Assembly (NCBI GenBank): GCA_029547045.1
Contig: JAKPQL010000087.1
Coordinates: forward strand, 1-50,514
Direction of reading: 5' to 3'
DNA from: Deltaproteobacteria bacterium
GTDB lineage: Bacteria; Desulfobacterota; Desulfomonilia; UBA1062
DNA length: 50,514 nt
Shown piece by piece: positions 1 through 8,353 of the stretch (within the stretch, counting starts at the first letter, position 1; each line of letters starts with the position of its first letter). The notes below the pieces were generated by a model. It did no database searches and was not told the origin of the DNA. It was given only the letters and a program-made list of their open reading frames with translations. Made by a program: the position numbers and the translations under genes.

Positions 1-30
1 AAACGGGCGCAAACCCTTTAGAAACAAGGG

Positions 31-79
31 GAAAAAGAAAACCCGTCACCCCGGAGAATGACCCCAGAGAGACGGGTTT
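31..79 (-). terminator. Rho-independent terminator of ssrA
   Basis: On the minus strand, 13 bases past the tmRNA 3' CCA, a perfect 9-bp stem (arms 39-47 and 71-79, AAACCCGTC with GACGGGTTT) is followed by a U-rich run (complement of 32-38, TTT-C-TTTTT). This is a typical intrinsic terminator, placed where ssrA transcription should end. The loop is long, 23 nt. Confidence 0.85.
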
Positions 80-91
80 GTCTTTTCTAAA

Positions 92-441
92 TGGTGGAGG
101 CGGGGGGAATCGAACCCCCGTCCGAAGGCCTTCAACCAAAGACGGCTACATGCTTAGTCTGTGTTTTCATGTCGAATGGGTACCGCCCGCAGACAGGCTT
201 TACACATCCCACGCCCCTACTACCCCCGCTGACCCCGGGGCAGGATCAACAGGTGTGCCTGTCTGATTTGACGTTCTCTCAGGAGCCGACAGGCGGGCTC
301 TCGGAAAACGTGGCGCCCTTAGGCAGCCAGTGCGTAGTTGTAATCGTCGGCACTTAATGTGTCTCTGCCTGTTTAACGAGTCAGCAGAACTCGGCATGCT
401 CCTCGGGCCTCAACTGCCCCCGTCGAACCCATTACGCCCCC
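92..441 (-). ncRNA. ssrA: tmRNA (transfer-messenger RNA), tag ADDYNYALAA
   Basis: tmRNA rescues stalled ribosomes by acting as a tRNA-Ala mimic and then as an mRNA for a degradation tag. The 3' end on the minus strand is a T-arm (GGTTCGATTCC) followed by an acceptor strand and an encoded CCA at 94-92. The 5' end begins GGGGGCG at 441 and pairs over 7 bp, with one G-U, with the 3' acceptor strand, which fixes both ends and gives a 350-nt RNA. The conserved 5' segment GGGTTCGACGGGGGC follows. The tag frame runs 351-319: GCC resume codon, then DDYNYALAA and TAA. The C-terminal ALAA is the usual protease signal (ClpXP in well-studied species). Antisense frames across this RNA are not genes. Confidence 0.96.
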
Positions 442-455
442 AGTTCGACATATCT

Positions 456-484
456 CTCATAGTACCTTGAACGGGATTTGTCAA
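456..484 (-). promoter_or_regulatory. sigma-70 promoter of ssrA
   Basis: Reading the minus strand, a perfect -35 TTGACA (484-479), a 17-nt spacer and a -10 TATGAG (461-456, 4 of 6 matches to TATAAT) lie just upstream of the tmRNA 5' end at 441. A short leader would be removed by RNase P, as is usual for tmRNA. Confidence 0.6.
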
Positions 485-512
485 ATCGCGTGACTGAAAA
501 TCGGCCGTTTTA

Positions 513-1073
513 CTACGAAAAGGCCTCTTCCAGGATCTCGCACAGGATGTGTTCCACCAGGATGTGGGCTTCCTGAATCCTCGGGGTGCTGGCAGAGGGG
601 ATGCACACGGCGCAGTCCACCATGTCCCTGATCAACCCGCCGGCGCCGGTGAGGCCGATGGTCCCGATGCCCATGTCCCGGGCAACCTCGATGGCCCTGA
701 CGATGTTGGGCGAGGACCCGCTGGTGGAGATCCCCACCAGGACATCCCCCGCGCGGCCCAGTGCCCTGACCTGCTTGGCGAAGACCTCTCTGAAGCTGTA
801 GTCGTTCCCGATGGCCGTGAGGACAGACGTGTCCGTGGTGAGCGCCAGCCCCGCCATGGGCGCCCGCTCCCTTCTGAAGCGGTTGACCAGTTCGGCCGCC
901 AGGTGCTGGGCGTCGGCGGCGGATCCCCCGTTGCCTGCGAACATCACCTTGCCCCCTGCCCTGATGCAGTCGATCCACATGCCGGCAGCCCTGGCGATGT
1001 CGGGCACGAGGGTACCGAGCCTCCCGTGGAGCTCTGCGCTTTCCTGCAAGAGGGAACCGATCTTCTCTTCCAT
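513..1073 (-). CDS. gmhA: Phosphoheptose isomerase (sedoheptulose-7-phosphate isomerase)
   Basis: GmhA converts sedoheptulose 7-phosphate to D-glycero-D-manno-heptose 7-phosphate, the first step of ADP-heptose synthesis for the LPS inner core, in the cytoplasm. The 186-residue product is a single SIS domain of normal family length. It has the sugar-phosphate loop FAGNGGSAADAQHLAAELVN (about residues 45-64), a second phosphate-binding stretch GISTSGSSPN (about 114-123), and the C-terminal QEAHILVEHILCE segment carrying the family's catalytic Glu/His region. The frame extends upstream, but the ATG at 1073 was chosen because GGAACGGAG lies about 7 nt before it and the protein then starts where homologues start. 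The neighbouring ssrA has its own promoter. The heptose pathway fits the LPS export gene lptD at 5-7 kb. Confidence 0.93.
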   Translation of the reverse strand: MEEKIGSLLQESAELHGRLGTLVPDIARAAGMWIDCIRAGGKVMFAGNGGSAADAQHLAAELVNRFRRERAPMAGLALTTDTSVLTAIGNDYSFREVFAKQVRALGRAGDVLVGISTSGSSPNIVRAIEVARDMGIGTIGLTGAGGLIRDMVDCAVCIPSASTPRIQEAHILVEHILCEILEEAFS

Positions 1074-1245
1074 GCACCACTCCGTTCCGTGCTGATATCC
1101 CGCTATCTTCGATATATGCGACAAAGCCCCTGATCTCAAGGGGAATGTCAGGGCATGGATATCATGGAGAATTGAAGGGAGCAGGACCGCTTCAGGGGAA
1201 CGATGGTGGTGCCTGGTTCTCCAGGGCTGGGATGTCGTGCCCTCC

Positions 1246-1512
1246 TCAGACCCTGAAGTGGCCGTCCCTCTGGGAGTAGTCCAGGTAGAAATCCCCGCGG
1301 TGCGACTTGAAGTAGGTGGCGAAATCCCTGTTGTACTCTTCCAGGGTGCCGAAGCTCCTGAAGGCATCCCGGAGCTCGCATTCCCTGATCATCCGTTCGA
1401 CGTCCGGGTCGAAATACATGTCTTGGTCCTCGATGTGGGACAGCTTAAGCCCATGGAAGGGGTTGCCCAGCCACCGCTGCAGGAACATTCTGATGAGATT
1501 CAGTATCCGCAT
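1246..1512 (-). CDS. Hypothetical small protein (88 aa)
   Basis: I do not recognise this protein. It has an amphipathic, Arg/Leu-rich N-terminus (MRILNLIRMFLQRWLGNPFHGL) that could lie on a membrane but is too short and too charged to be a clear signal peptide. An acidic, aromatic-rich remainder (DQDMYFDPDVERMIRE, DFYLDYSQRDGHF) follows. The ATG at 1512 has AAGGA 7 nt upstream; a GTG two codons earlier, at 1518, is the alternative. It lies upstream of gmhA on the same strand with a 172-nt gap, and diverges from the signalling operon at 1637. It is judged real from its ribosome binding site and ordinary composition, but no homology could be tested. Confidence 0.5.
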   Translation of the reverse strand: MRILNLIRMFLQRWLGNPFHGLKLSHIEDQDMYFDPDVERMIRECELRDAFRSFGTLEEYNRDFATYFKSHRGDFYLDYSQRDGHFRV

Positions 1513-1636
1513 GATCACGTCCTTGTGAAAGGCGCTGTTTTCTTGTACTACCCTGTCTTATCGGACCCGTCCGTAAAAGCTTGAGAAGGGCCGTTCCCGT
1601 AAAGAAACGGCCTCCCGGTGCCGATAGGCAATTGAT

Positions 1637-1957
1637 ATGAAAGGCACGATCAAAGATCTCCTGCAGATCCCCGGAGTCCATGGATACATCATCGTGCAGG
1701 GGAAGTCCGTCCAGATCAAGCTCCCGGCAAAACACAAGTTCGCCGAGGCGAAGGAACGCGTCATGCTCATCTACAATGCGCTTTCCGACCCCGTTAAACG
1801 CCCGGGCAACACCGTGGAGATCCTCCTGGATGATGTGCTGTTGACGGCGTTTCTTGCAGGGAATACCATGTTGATGGTGCTGTCTGGGCTGCGGGTCAAC
1901 CAGGCCCTGCTCAGGATGACCGGCAGGCTGATCATAGCGAATATGGGCAAGGAGTAG
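1637..1957 (+). CDS. Roadblock/LC7-like (MglB-type) small protein
   Basis: This 106-residue protein has the layout of a stand-alone Roadblock/LC7 domain: an N-terminal helix leading into IPGVHGYIIVQG (about residues 11-22), then a strand-helix-strand pattern ending in MLMVLSGLRVNQALLRMTGRLIIA. Proteins of this family act as scaffolds or GTPase-activating partners of Ras-like GTPases (MglB with MglA). No MglA-type GTPase is in the window. It is the first gene of a plus-strand run with the PATAN protein 10 nt downstream. A 7-bp hairpin (GGCCGTT, 1589-1595, with AACGGCC, 1606-1612) sits in its leader. The start has only a weak AGG ahead of it. The family call is by pattern and is moderate. Confidence 0.55.
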   Translation: MKGTIKDLLQIPGVHGYIIVQGKSVQIKLPAKHKFAEAKERVMLIYNALSDPVKRPGNTVEILLDDVLLTAFLAGNTMLMVLSGLRVNQALLRMTGRLIIANMGKE

Positions 1958-1967
1958 GTGCAGACCG

Positions 1968-2774
1968 ATGAAACAGGAAATCAGCGGCGACCTCGCGAAC
2001 ACACGCTGCCCTGAGATCATTAAGATACTTTCCCTGGGGAAGCGCACGGGCAGGCTCTATCTCACGAACGGCTCAGAGACCGGTAACATCTACTTCTCCG
2101 AAGGCGAGGTCGTGCACGCCCAGTGCGCCTCGCTGAGCGGCATCAAGGCGATCCAGGAGATCGCGGTGTGGACCTCGGGCGAATACCGTTTCTTCGTGGA
2201 CGAGCCCGCTGACATGCAGACCATCGTCATGGGGGTCGAGGAAGTCCTCGCCGAGACCACCAGCCACCTGCGGCAGATGGACAAGATCACCACGCTCATC
2301 CCCTCGTCCTCGGCTGTCTATGACCTGGAGCCCGAGATCCGCGACAAGGAGATCCAGATCAAGGCCATCCAGTGGAAGGTGATCTCCCTGGTGGACGGGA
2401 AGAAGTCCATCGCCGACCTGTCACAGATCATCGGGCTGGGCGTATCCGACACCATGAAGATCGTCTACACCCTGCTCAGGATGGGCCTGCTGAAGGATGC
2501 GTCCCACCAGGACACACAGGTGAAGCGCCGCTCTCTCAGGCTCCCGGAGACAGAATTCATCATCTCGCTGAAAGACGCCCTCACCCAGGCGGTGGGCCCC
2601 ATCGCGCCGGTGATCATCGTGGAGACGGCCGAGGAGCTGAACACTGACCTCCTCACCGACAGCACAGACCAGAAGGCGTACCTCATCGAGACCCTGTCGA
2701 GCAAGATACCCAACGAAAAGATGTCACTGAAATTCCTTGATGCCATGACCGACTGGCTCAAGGCGGAGGTCTGA
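1968..2774 (+). CDS. PATAN (DUF4388) domain protein with winged-helix-like region
   Basis: The first ~100 residues match the PATAN/DUF4388 pattern: GDLANTRCPEIIKILSLGKRT, then TGRLYLTN, a GNIYFSEGEVVHAQ turn and WTSGEYRFF. PATAN domains are found in bacterial signalling proteins, often beside receiver domains, and are thought to mediate protein contacts. Residues ~120-185 (EIQIKAIQWKVISLVDG, KSIADLSQIIGLGVSDTMKIVYTLLRMGLL) look like a winged-helix fold similar to those found after PATAN in Geobacter and Myxococcus proteins. The C-terminal ~80 residues are unassigned. The product is soluble, with no signal peptide. It lies 10 nt after the roadblock-like gene and 6 nt before the HAMP membrane protein, so they probably act together. 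Confidence 0.75.
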   Translation: MKQEISGDLANTRCPEIIKILSLGKRTGRLYLTNGSETGNIYFSEGEVVHAQCASLSGIKAIQEIAVWTSGEYRFFVDEPADMQTIVMGVEEVLAETTSHLRQMDKITTLIPSSSAVYDLEPEIRDKEIQIKAIQWKVISLVDGKKSIADLSQIIGLGVSDTMKIVYTLLRMGLLKDASHQDTQVKRRSLRLPETEFIISLKDALTQAVGPIAPVIIVETAEELNTDLLTDSTDQKAYLIETLSSKIPNEKMSLKFLDAMTDWLKAEV

Positions 2775-2780
2775 AGCGAC

Positions 2781-3530
2781 ATGAAGCTGAAGGTCTTCCT
2801 CGTCGTCCTTGCCGGAAGCACGCTCATGCTGGCCATCTCGGCCGCTCTGGTGTTCACCCAGGTGCGCTCGGTCCGATCCGTGGACCTTTCACCCCTGGCG
2901 GATTCCCTCTACCAGGAAGACGCCAAGATCCTCTCGTTCATCCTGGCAACCCTCGACCCCACGAGGATCGACTCGCTCAGGCTGCCACCCTCCTGGGCCG
3001 AGATCTTCCTGGTGAATACCGCCGACCTCCAGCTCATAGCCTCCACCGAACCGTCCCACCGGGGCATGCCTCTGTACCGCCACCCCCAGCTCCTGGACCA
3101 GGCCGAAGCCATCACCGGCGCCATCAGGAAAGGTGCCGCATCGACGGTGAGCACGCCGGGCTACATGGTGGTGATGCATCCCCAGGGAAGCGAATCCATG
3201 ATCATCGCGCTGAAACCCAAGGCCTGGGAAAAGGGCCTGGTGGCGAAACAGGAGCAGGAGATCGCCTCCCGGACGTACCGGATCACCCTCGCCCTGGGCA
3301 TCTTCCTCGCCGCGGGGCTGCTCCTTTCCCTGGTTCTGGCCTGGGTGGTGAGCCGGACCGTGGCCGTCCCGGTGAAGAAGGCCCTGGATGCCCTGGAGGC
3401 GCTGAGCCTGGGAGACTTCGACTACGACCTGGACGAAAAGGCCACCAGCGAAATGGGGCTGTTCGTCGAGTCATATCTCCGGGTGAAGACCTCGCTGGAG
3501 ATGGCCCTGGATATGATCGCGAGGAGATAG
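2781..3530 (+). CDS. Membrane protein with periplasmic sensor region and HAMP domain
   Basis: The 249-residue protein has TM1 at about residues 4-26, a periplasmic region of ~140 residues, TM2 at about 168-190 (RITLALGIFLAAGLLLSLVL), and a cytoplasmic HAMP-like segment from about 187 (SRTVAVPVKKALDALEALSLGDFDYDL) that simply ends at residue 249. There is no histidine kinase, methyl-accepting, GGDEF or PP2C output after the HAMP domain. Such a truncated sensor must pass its signal by contact, presumably to the neighbouring PATAN or receiver proteins; that is inference. It is separated by 6 nt from the upstream gene and 1 nt from the downstream gene, so co-translation is likely. The sensed ligand is unknown. 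Confidence 0.75.
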   Translation: MKLKVFLVVLAGSTLMLAISAALVFTQVRSVRSVDLSPLADSLYQEDAKILSFILATLDPTRIDSLRLPPSWAEIFLVNTADLQLIASTEPSHRGMPLYRHPQLLDQAEAITGAIRKGAASTVSTPGYMVVMHPQGSESMIIALKPKAWEKGLVAKQEQEIASRTYRITLALGIFLAAGLLLSLVLAWVVSRTVAVPVKKALDALEALSLGDFDYDLDEKATSEMGLFVESYLRVKTSLEMALDMIARR

Positions 3531-3531
3531 C

Positions 3532-4602
3532 ATGCCCAAGCAGGTCCTCATCTGCGATGACGAAGAAACCCTGACCTGGTCGCTGGCGAAATCCCTTGCC
3601 CATGACCGCGAGACCTATGAGGTGACAACGGTGAACGACGGGGAGACTGCCCTGGCGGTGATGGAGCAGCAGGCCGTCGATGTGGTTGTGCTCGACATCA
3701 GGCTCCCGGGCATGAGCGGCCTGGACGTGCTCCTGCAGATCAAGGAGAAGAAACCCGCCACCAAGGTCATCATGATGACCGCCTACGGCTCCGCCGACAT
3801 CAAGGAAAAGGCCAGGGCACGCGGATCGCTCTTCTACATCGAGAAGCCCTTCGAGATCGAGCAGCTCAGGGGGCTCATCCTCAAGGCGCTCAAGGAGGAC
3901 GCGGCCAGGGGCTTCGCGGGCAGCGTGTCCGGCCTGCAGCTTGCCGACCTCATCCAGATGAACTGTCTCAGCCAGATGACCACCGCCCTGTTCGTGCAGA
4001 AGGACGACCGCAAGGGCTGCATCTACTTCGAGGACGGGCAGATGACGCACGCCGAGGTCGGTGCCATCGAGGGCGAAGAGGCCCTGTTCACCATTCTGTC
4101 GTGGTCCACGGGCATCTTCAAGTTCGTGGGCGGCATGAAGGCCCCGAAAAACACCATCTCCACGAACTGGGAGTACCTCCTCATCGAGGGCATGCGCCGT
4201 GCCGACGAGATGAGCCTGGCCCTGGAACGCGGGGAGATCGACGACAGCGAGGTCGCCCCGGTGGACGAGGCGACGCGCATGCTGGTGAAGAACCTCTCCT
4301 CCCTGAGCGAGTGCGCCGGCATCGCGGTGGTGCGATCCGAGCTGGATATCCTTTACCAGAGCGGCAATATCGCCAGGGAGATCAACATCCCCTACGTGAC
4401 AAGGTTCTACCTGAGCCTGCCCGAGGCCCTGGGGAACCTCTCCCCCTCCAGGCCCAGGAAGGTGACCTTCATCGACCAGGGGCGGCTCGTGATCCTCTAC
4501 CCCTTCAAAATCTTCGCCCTGATCCTCCTGGTGAAGCGCTCCGTGCTCTCCCAGGAGACCTCATCCACCATCGAACGCCTTATCGACCGGTATCAGGTTT
4601 AG
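3532..4602 (+). CDS. Response regulator: receiver domain fused to PATAN (DUF4388)
   Basis: The N-terminal receiver domain (residues ~1-120) carries the acid pair D9/D10, phospho-acceptor D55 (VVVLDIRLPGMSG), T83 (MMTAYG) and K105 (YIEKPFE), so it looks phosphorylatable. Residues ~130-230 form a PATAN/DUF4388 domain (GSVSGLQLADLIQMNCLSQ, GCIYFEDGQMTHAEVGAIEG, WSTGIFKF). The final ~120 residues are unassigned and contain no DNA-binding domain. The start overlaps nothing; GAGGAG lies 4-9 nt upstream, inside the end of the HAMP gene. Its last 42 nt overlap the convergent HD-domain gene. No cognate histidine kinase lies in the window, so the phosphodonor is unknown. Confidence 0.88.
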   Translation: MPKQVLICDDEETLTWSLAKSLAHDRETYEVTTVNDGETALAVMEQQAVDVVVLDIRLPGMSGLDVLLQIKEKKPATKVIMMTAYGSADIKEKARARGSLFYIEKPFEIEQLRGLILKALKEDAARGFAGSVSGLQLADLIQMNCLSQMTTALFVQKDDRKGCIYFEDGQMTHAEVGAIEGEEALFTILSWSTGIFKFVGGMKAPKNTISTNWEYLLIEGMRRADEMSLALERGEIDDSEVAPVDEATRMLVKNLSSLSECAGIAVVRSELDILYQSGNIAREINIPYVTRFYLSLPEALGNLSPSRPRKVTFIDQGRLVILYPFKIFALILLVKRSVLSQETSSTIERLIDRYQV

Positions 4603-5118
4603 GCTGTCCAGCCCGTCCAGGTCCATATCGCATCGTTCCAGGATGATCTCCTCCATCCGGGCGCAGTCCCGGTGATGGAGGAGGATCCGGTCGCGTCTCG
4701 CCCCGTCGGTTCCGTAGCGCGCCATCAGGTCCACAAAGCGGCGGTCCAGCGACACCACGCGGTCGTGCATCACCCGCTTGTCCGCATAGTTGACCACCAT
4801 GGCCTCATTGAGCTCCATGGACCTGAGCCGCACGTGCTGGCCCACCACATCGCCCACCAGCGGATACCCGTGCGCGCTGAGGAAATCCTGGCCCATGAGC
4901 GCGTGGTCCCTGCCCGTGCCGACGCACTCCATCTTGGAGATGTCGTGGAGCAGGGCAGCCATCTCCACCAGTGCCAGGTCGAGGACGCTGCCCCTGCGCA
5001 CCAGGGAAGCGCCGAGAACCAGGGCCACGCGGCGGACCATGATCGAATGGACGAGGATGTGGGGGGGCATCAAGGAACGTTCGATGAGCCCGATGGCCTG
5101 GTCCAGGGAGGGGATCAC
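4561..5118 (-). CDS. HD-domain metal-dependent phosphohydrolase
   Basis: This 185-residue HD-superfamily protein has the metal ligands His in PPHILVHSIMVRR, the HD pair in AALLHDISK, and further His in GRDHALMGQDFL and GQHVRL. The length matches small stand-alone HD hydrolases of the YqeK or tRNA-nucleotidyltransferase-associated kind; the substrate cannot be deduced. It starts with GTG sharing 4 nt (GTGA) with the lptD stop, so it is the last gene of the MBL-accD-folC-lptD operon. Its 3' end overlaps the convergent receiver-PATAN gene by 42 nt, so no terminator can lie between them. The leader-like N-terminus (PSLDQAIGLIERSL) is normal for the family. Confidence 0.82.
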   Translation of the reverse strand: MIPSLDQAIGLIERSLMPPHILVHSIMVRRVALVLGASLVRRGSVLDLALVEMAALLHDISKMECVGTGRDHALMGQDFLSAHGYPLVGDVVGQHVRLRSMELNEAMVVNYADKRVMHDRVVSLDRRFVDLMARYGTDGARRDRILLHHRDCARMEEIILERCDMDLDGLDSLNLIPVDKAFDGG

Positions 5119-7220
5119 GGCGCACCCTCCCCCTGCCCGCTGCCGGCAGGCTCGAAGATGTCGCCCATGCCCAGGAGTTTGACCATGAGCGACCAGGTGG
5201 TTTTCCTCCGGGTGAACTCGTCGGCCGCCTCAGAGGTCCTCTCGAAGTGGATGGCCCAGCACTGCGAGGTGTAGCCGATCCTCTGGACCTGTGTGGTGTA
5301 TTCGCGTTTTTGATAGTCGTACCGGATACGCGCCCCCAGATCCACGGCCCTCGTAAGCCGCACCCTGACCCCTGCGGAGAGCATCTCGGTTCCGGGCCTG
5401 AGGTAGTCGCCGCCGACCCAGGCCTCGTGCCCCTGTCCGCCGAGGATGGCCACGCGGCTCTCGTGTCCGGAGGTGGCGTACCCCCCGCCCTCGCAGCGTT
5501 CCCAGACGTTCCTGTGAGAAGCCTTCAGCCAGGGAGCGGGCCTGATGTTGGCCTCCGCCCTGATCTCCTCCCATCCATGCTCCCCGCGGCTGTAGATGCC
5601 CCGCACGGACACATCGGCCAGGGACATCCCCGAGGCGTCACGGAGATAGTTCGCCAGGCTCGCCTGTATGCCGGAAAACTTGCCGATCTCATCGGCGGCA
5701 AGGATCACGGGATAGTCGTCATCCGCGTCCCCATCCTCATCGTTGCCGCCGTACCGGGAGCGGTAGTCCAGGGAAAGACCGGGAACGATCTGGTGGTACC
5801 ATCCTCGGTGGAACCTCGGCCCATACAGGGCGCTCGTGAGTGAAATCCCCCGTTCCTGCCAGTGTTCCGCGTAGCTGTCTTTCTCGAATTCCCCGGCATC
5901 GTCCATGAATCGGGTGTCCCGGTAATACTCGGCCACATGGGGCTTCAGCGTGAAGTACGGGTATACGGAGACGGGCCACGCGACATCGAGCCGCGCACTG
6001 TCCTTCATTGCCTCGATCCAGTCCCGGGACACCACACGGCTGGTGCCGATCTCGGCCGATGCCACGAGCGGGGTGTACGGGATCTCCCGCTGGCGCAGGC
6101 GCGCGGTCAGTGCGGGGAGCTCCTGGACGGTCAGGCCGTTGTCCGTGCGGGTGAGGTCCTGGGTGAAGCGGCCGGAGACCGCATACGAGATCCCGAAACG
6201 CTGCCCCGTCCACTGGGCCCGTGAGACAAGGCTCTCCTGACGGGAGTCGCCCGGCAGGTTCAGGTCCTCCAGGTCCGGTGCGCCCTGGAGGGGGTCTTCA
6301 TTCACAAAGGTGCCGATGTCCCTGAGGTAGTCCGCGGTGCTCGCGAGGTTGATGTCCCAGTTCACGTCGGGTCCGGCCTGCTGGGCCTTGAGGAACCACC
6401 GCGAATCAGGGATCGTTTCCACCACCCCCGATTCGCCCGGGTCCCCCCCCTTTTCATCTCTGAGGGACTCACCGTAGACGATGCCGCTGTGCCTCTCATC
6501 GACGCAGTACCGCACCTCGGCCCTTGCGAGCACACCCCTGTCGCTGAGCCAGGTGGGGGTGAAGGTGGCGTCGAAGGACCTGTCCGGGGCGAAATACAGG
6601 GGCAGCCCGAAGCGGTAACCGGAATCGGTTCCGTGGCCGAACTCGGGCAGCAGCACGCCCGTGTGGCGGTACAGCCGTGCAGGGAACAGCAGATAGGGTA
6701 TCCTGATGAGCGGGTACTCCCGCACCATGAACCGCACGTCCCTGCCCGTGCCGTAGCCTCCCAGCGGGATCTCCAGGTCTTCCACCTGCAGGGACCAGTC
6801 CGGCTGCGACCCGAGGCACGGGGTGAAGCGCACCGAGCGCGCCTGGAGGTACTCCTCCCCGGTGCGCGTGATGGAGAGGCCCGTCAGGGATATTGTGCTT
6901 TCCAGCGAGGTGAAGGACCCGCTTTCGAGATGGAGGTCTTTCCGTCTGGCGTTGTAGGCCAGCGAGGTCGCCGTCACCCGTGCCGGACCCTCCTCAAGGA
7001 TGCACCCTCCCGTGGCCCAGAGGTCCTCGGTCTCGGTGTCGTAGACGATGTAGTCTGCCCGTACGCGCAGGTCCTCCCCGGTCACCTCCACATTCCCGTA
7101 CGCCTCGATGCGGGATCCCGCCCGCTCCATCCTGTCCGCCTCCACGTTCAGCATCATGGCCGAGGCGCCTGCCGGGAGCAGGCAGAGGAGCATCACGCCC
7201 AGGAAAACCAGCCTCTGCAT
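5115..7220 (-). CDS. lptD: LPS-assembly outer-membrane protein LptD (OstA/Imp)
   Basis: LptD is the outer-membrane beta-barrel that, with LptE, inserts lipopolysaccharide into the outer leaflet. The 701-residue product has a signal peptide (MQRLVFLGVMLLCLLPAGASA), an OstA/LptA-like jellyroll domain (about residues 25-140: VEADRMERAGSRIEAYGNVEV, VRADYIVYDTETEDLWATGG), then a barrel rich in alternating aromatic strands (RFTPCLGSQPDWSLQ, LPEFGHGTDSGYRFGLPLYF). The open frame continues upstream for hundreds of codons, but that is only the shadow of folC. The ATG at 7220 gives a clean signal peptide. It overlaps the end of folC by 28 nt. It is slightly shorter than the E. coli protein (~784 aa), as is common in this group. 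Confidence 0.93.
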   Translation of the reverse strand: MQRLVFLGVMLLCLLPAGASAMMLNVEADRMERAGSRIEAYGNVEVTGEDLRVRADYIVYDTETEDLWATGGCILEEGPARVTATSLAYNARRKDLHLESGSFTSLESTISLTGLSITRTGEEYLQARSVRFTPCLGSQPDWSLQVEDLEIPLGGYGTGRDVRFMVREYPLIRIPYLLFPARLYRHTGVLLPEFGHGTDSGYRFGLPLYFAPDRSFDATFTPTWLSDRGVLARAEVRYCVDERHSGIVYGESLRDEKGGDPGESGVVETIPDSRWFLKAQQAGPDVNWDINLASTADYLRDIGTFVNEDPLQGAPDLEDLNLPGDSRQESLVSRAQWTGQRFGISYAVSGRFTQDLTRTDNGLTVQELPALTARLRQREIPYTPLVASAEIGTSRVVSRDWIEAMKDSARLDVAWPVSVYPYFTLKPHVAEYYRDTRFMDDAGEFEKDSYAEHWQERGISLTSALYGPRFHRGWYHQIVPGLSLDYRSRYGGNDEDGDADDDYPVILAADEIGKFSGIQASLANYLRDASGMSLADVSVRGIYSRGEHGWEEIRAEANIRPAPWLKASHRNVWERCEGGGYATSGHESRVAILGGQGHEAWVGGDYLRPGTEMLSAGVRVRLTRAVDLGARIRYDYQKREYTTQVQRIGYTSQCWAIHFERTSEAADEFTRRKTTWSLMVKLLGMGDIFEPAGSGQGEGAP

Positions 7221-8353
7221 ATGAGCGATTCCCTCACCTCTCCAACGGTATAGAACGAACCGGTCACCACCACGTCCCGGCCGGTCTGCAGTGCATCCTG
7301 GAAAGCCTGGGTGACGCTGCCGCATATGGTCACCGCCCCGCTGCCCTGCACCCGGCTCATCTCGTCGGTCCCCCACGAGCGCGGCGAGTGCACCGGTGCG
7401 ACGAAGATGCAAGAGCAGACCTGTGCGAGGGCTGAAACCATGGCGCGATAGTCCTTGTCGGAAAGGATGCCAGCCACGCCTGCCCCCTTGAAACCCCTGG
7501 CCTTCAGGTGCTCCACCAGGACTAGCATAGATGCGGCATTGTGCGCCACATCCATGATGACTCGCCCGCCCATGCCCTCGATCCGACCGGGGAGGAAGGC
7601 CGTGCGCAGGGCATGCAGCATCTCCGCCTCTGTGAGGGTAACCCCCAGCAGTCGGGCCGCAGCCAGCGCGAGGGAGGCGTTCAGGGTTTGGTGCGGGCCT
7701 GATGGGGCTTCGGGCAGGCCGTCGTGTGCACCCACCTCGTGCAGGACCGCCCCGACCCGCAGGGCGTGCTCCCTGATGACGCCCAGGGCCTCGCCTTCTG
7801 CGCTCGTCAGGAGGTGGGCGCCCGGCCGTGCGATGCACGCCTTTTCCGCGGCAATGGCGGCCACCGTATTGCCGAGGTAGTCGGTGTGGTCCTCTGAAAT
7901 GCTCGTGATCAGGGAGATGCAGGGGTCGAGCACGTTCGAGGCGTCGTACCGGCCTCCCAGGCCCACCTCGAAGATGCCAACGTCCACGTGTTTCCGCTGG
8001 AAGAGCACAACGGCGAGGATCACGCACCATTCGAAATAGGTCAGTCCGAGCCCCGAAAGTTCGGGCTCGAGTTCGAGCCTCATGTCAGCGAGTTCCGCCG
8101 CTTCCGCCTCCACTCCGCCTATCCGGAACCGCTCGGTGAAACGGCACACATGGGGCGACAGGGTGGTGCCCACCCTCAGGCCGGCCCGGGTGAGGATACG
8201 CTCCAGGTAGACACAGGTGGAACCCTTTCCGTTGGTGCCCGCCACGAGCACCTGGCGGTATGACCGCTCGGGATGCTGCAGGATATCCAGTGCACGGGCC
8301 GTGCGCTCGAGGCCCAGGGACCAGCGGTGCTGGTTCAGGCCGGACAGAACCAT
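7193..8353 (-). CDS. folC: Folylpolyglutamate synthase / dihydrofolate synthase
   Basis: FolC adds glutamate to dihydropteroate and extends folate polyglutamate chains, using ATP in the cytoplasm. The 386-residue protein has the Mur-ligase-type P-loop VAGTNGKGSTCVYLE (residues ~37-51), the SPHVCRFTERFRI loop, EVGLGGRYDASNVL and SEDHTDYLGNT, and a C-terminal domain with MDVAHNAASM. The length is slightly below the usual 410-430. Its start overlaps the end of accD by 19 nt and its end overlaps lptD by 28 nt. An accD-folC neighbourhood is widely conserved in proteobacteria. Confidence 0.93.
   Translation of the reverse strand: MVLSGLNQHRWSLGLERTARALDILQHPERSYRQVLVAGTNGKGSTCVYLERILTRAGLRVGTTLSPHVCRFTERFRIGGVEAEAAELADMRLELEPELSGLGLTYFEWCVILAVVLFQRKHVDVGIFEVGLGGRYDASNVLDPCISLITSISEDHTDYLGNTVAAIAAEKACIARPGAHLLTSAEGEALGVIREHALRVGAVLHEVGAHDGLPEAPSGPHQTLNASLALAAARLLGVTLTEAEMLHALRTAFLPGRIEGMGGRVIMDVAHNAASMLVLVEHLKARGFKGAGVAGILSDKDYRAMVSALAQVCSCIFVAPVHSPRSWGTDEMSRVQGSGAVTICGSVTQAFQDALQTGRDVVVTGSFYTVGEVRESLICRGWFSWA

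Noticed and set aside
91..357. Plus-strand open frames covering the tmRNA gene
   Set aside because: The sequence is fully explained by ssrA on the minus strand, with paired acceptor ends, tag frame and CCA.
7221..8030. Upstream extension of the lptD frame by about 270 codons
   Set aside because: This part is folC in another frame; LptD's signal peptide begins at the ATG at 7220.
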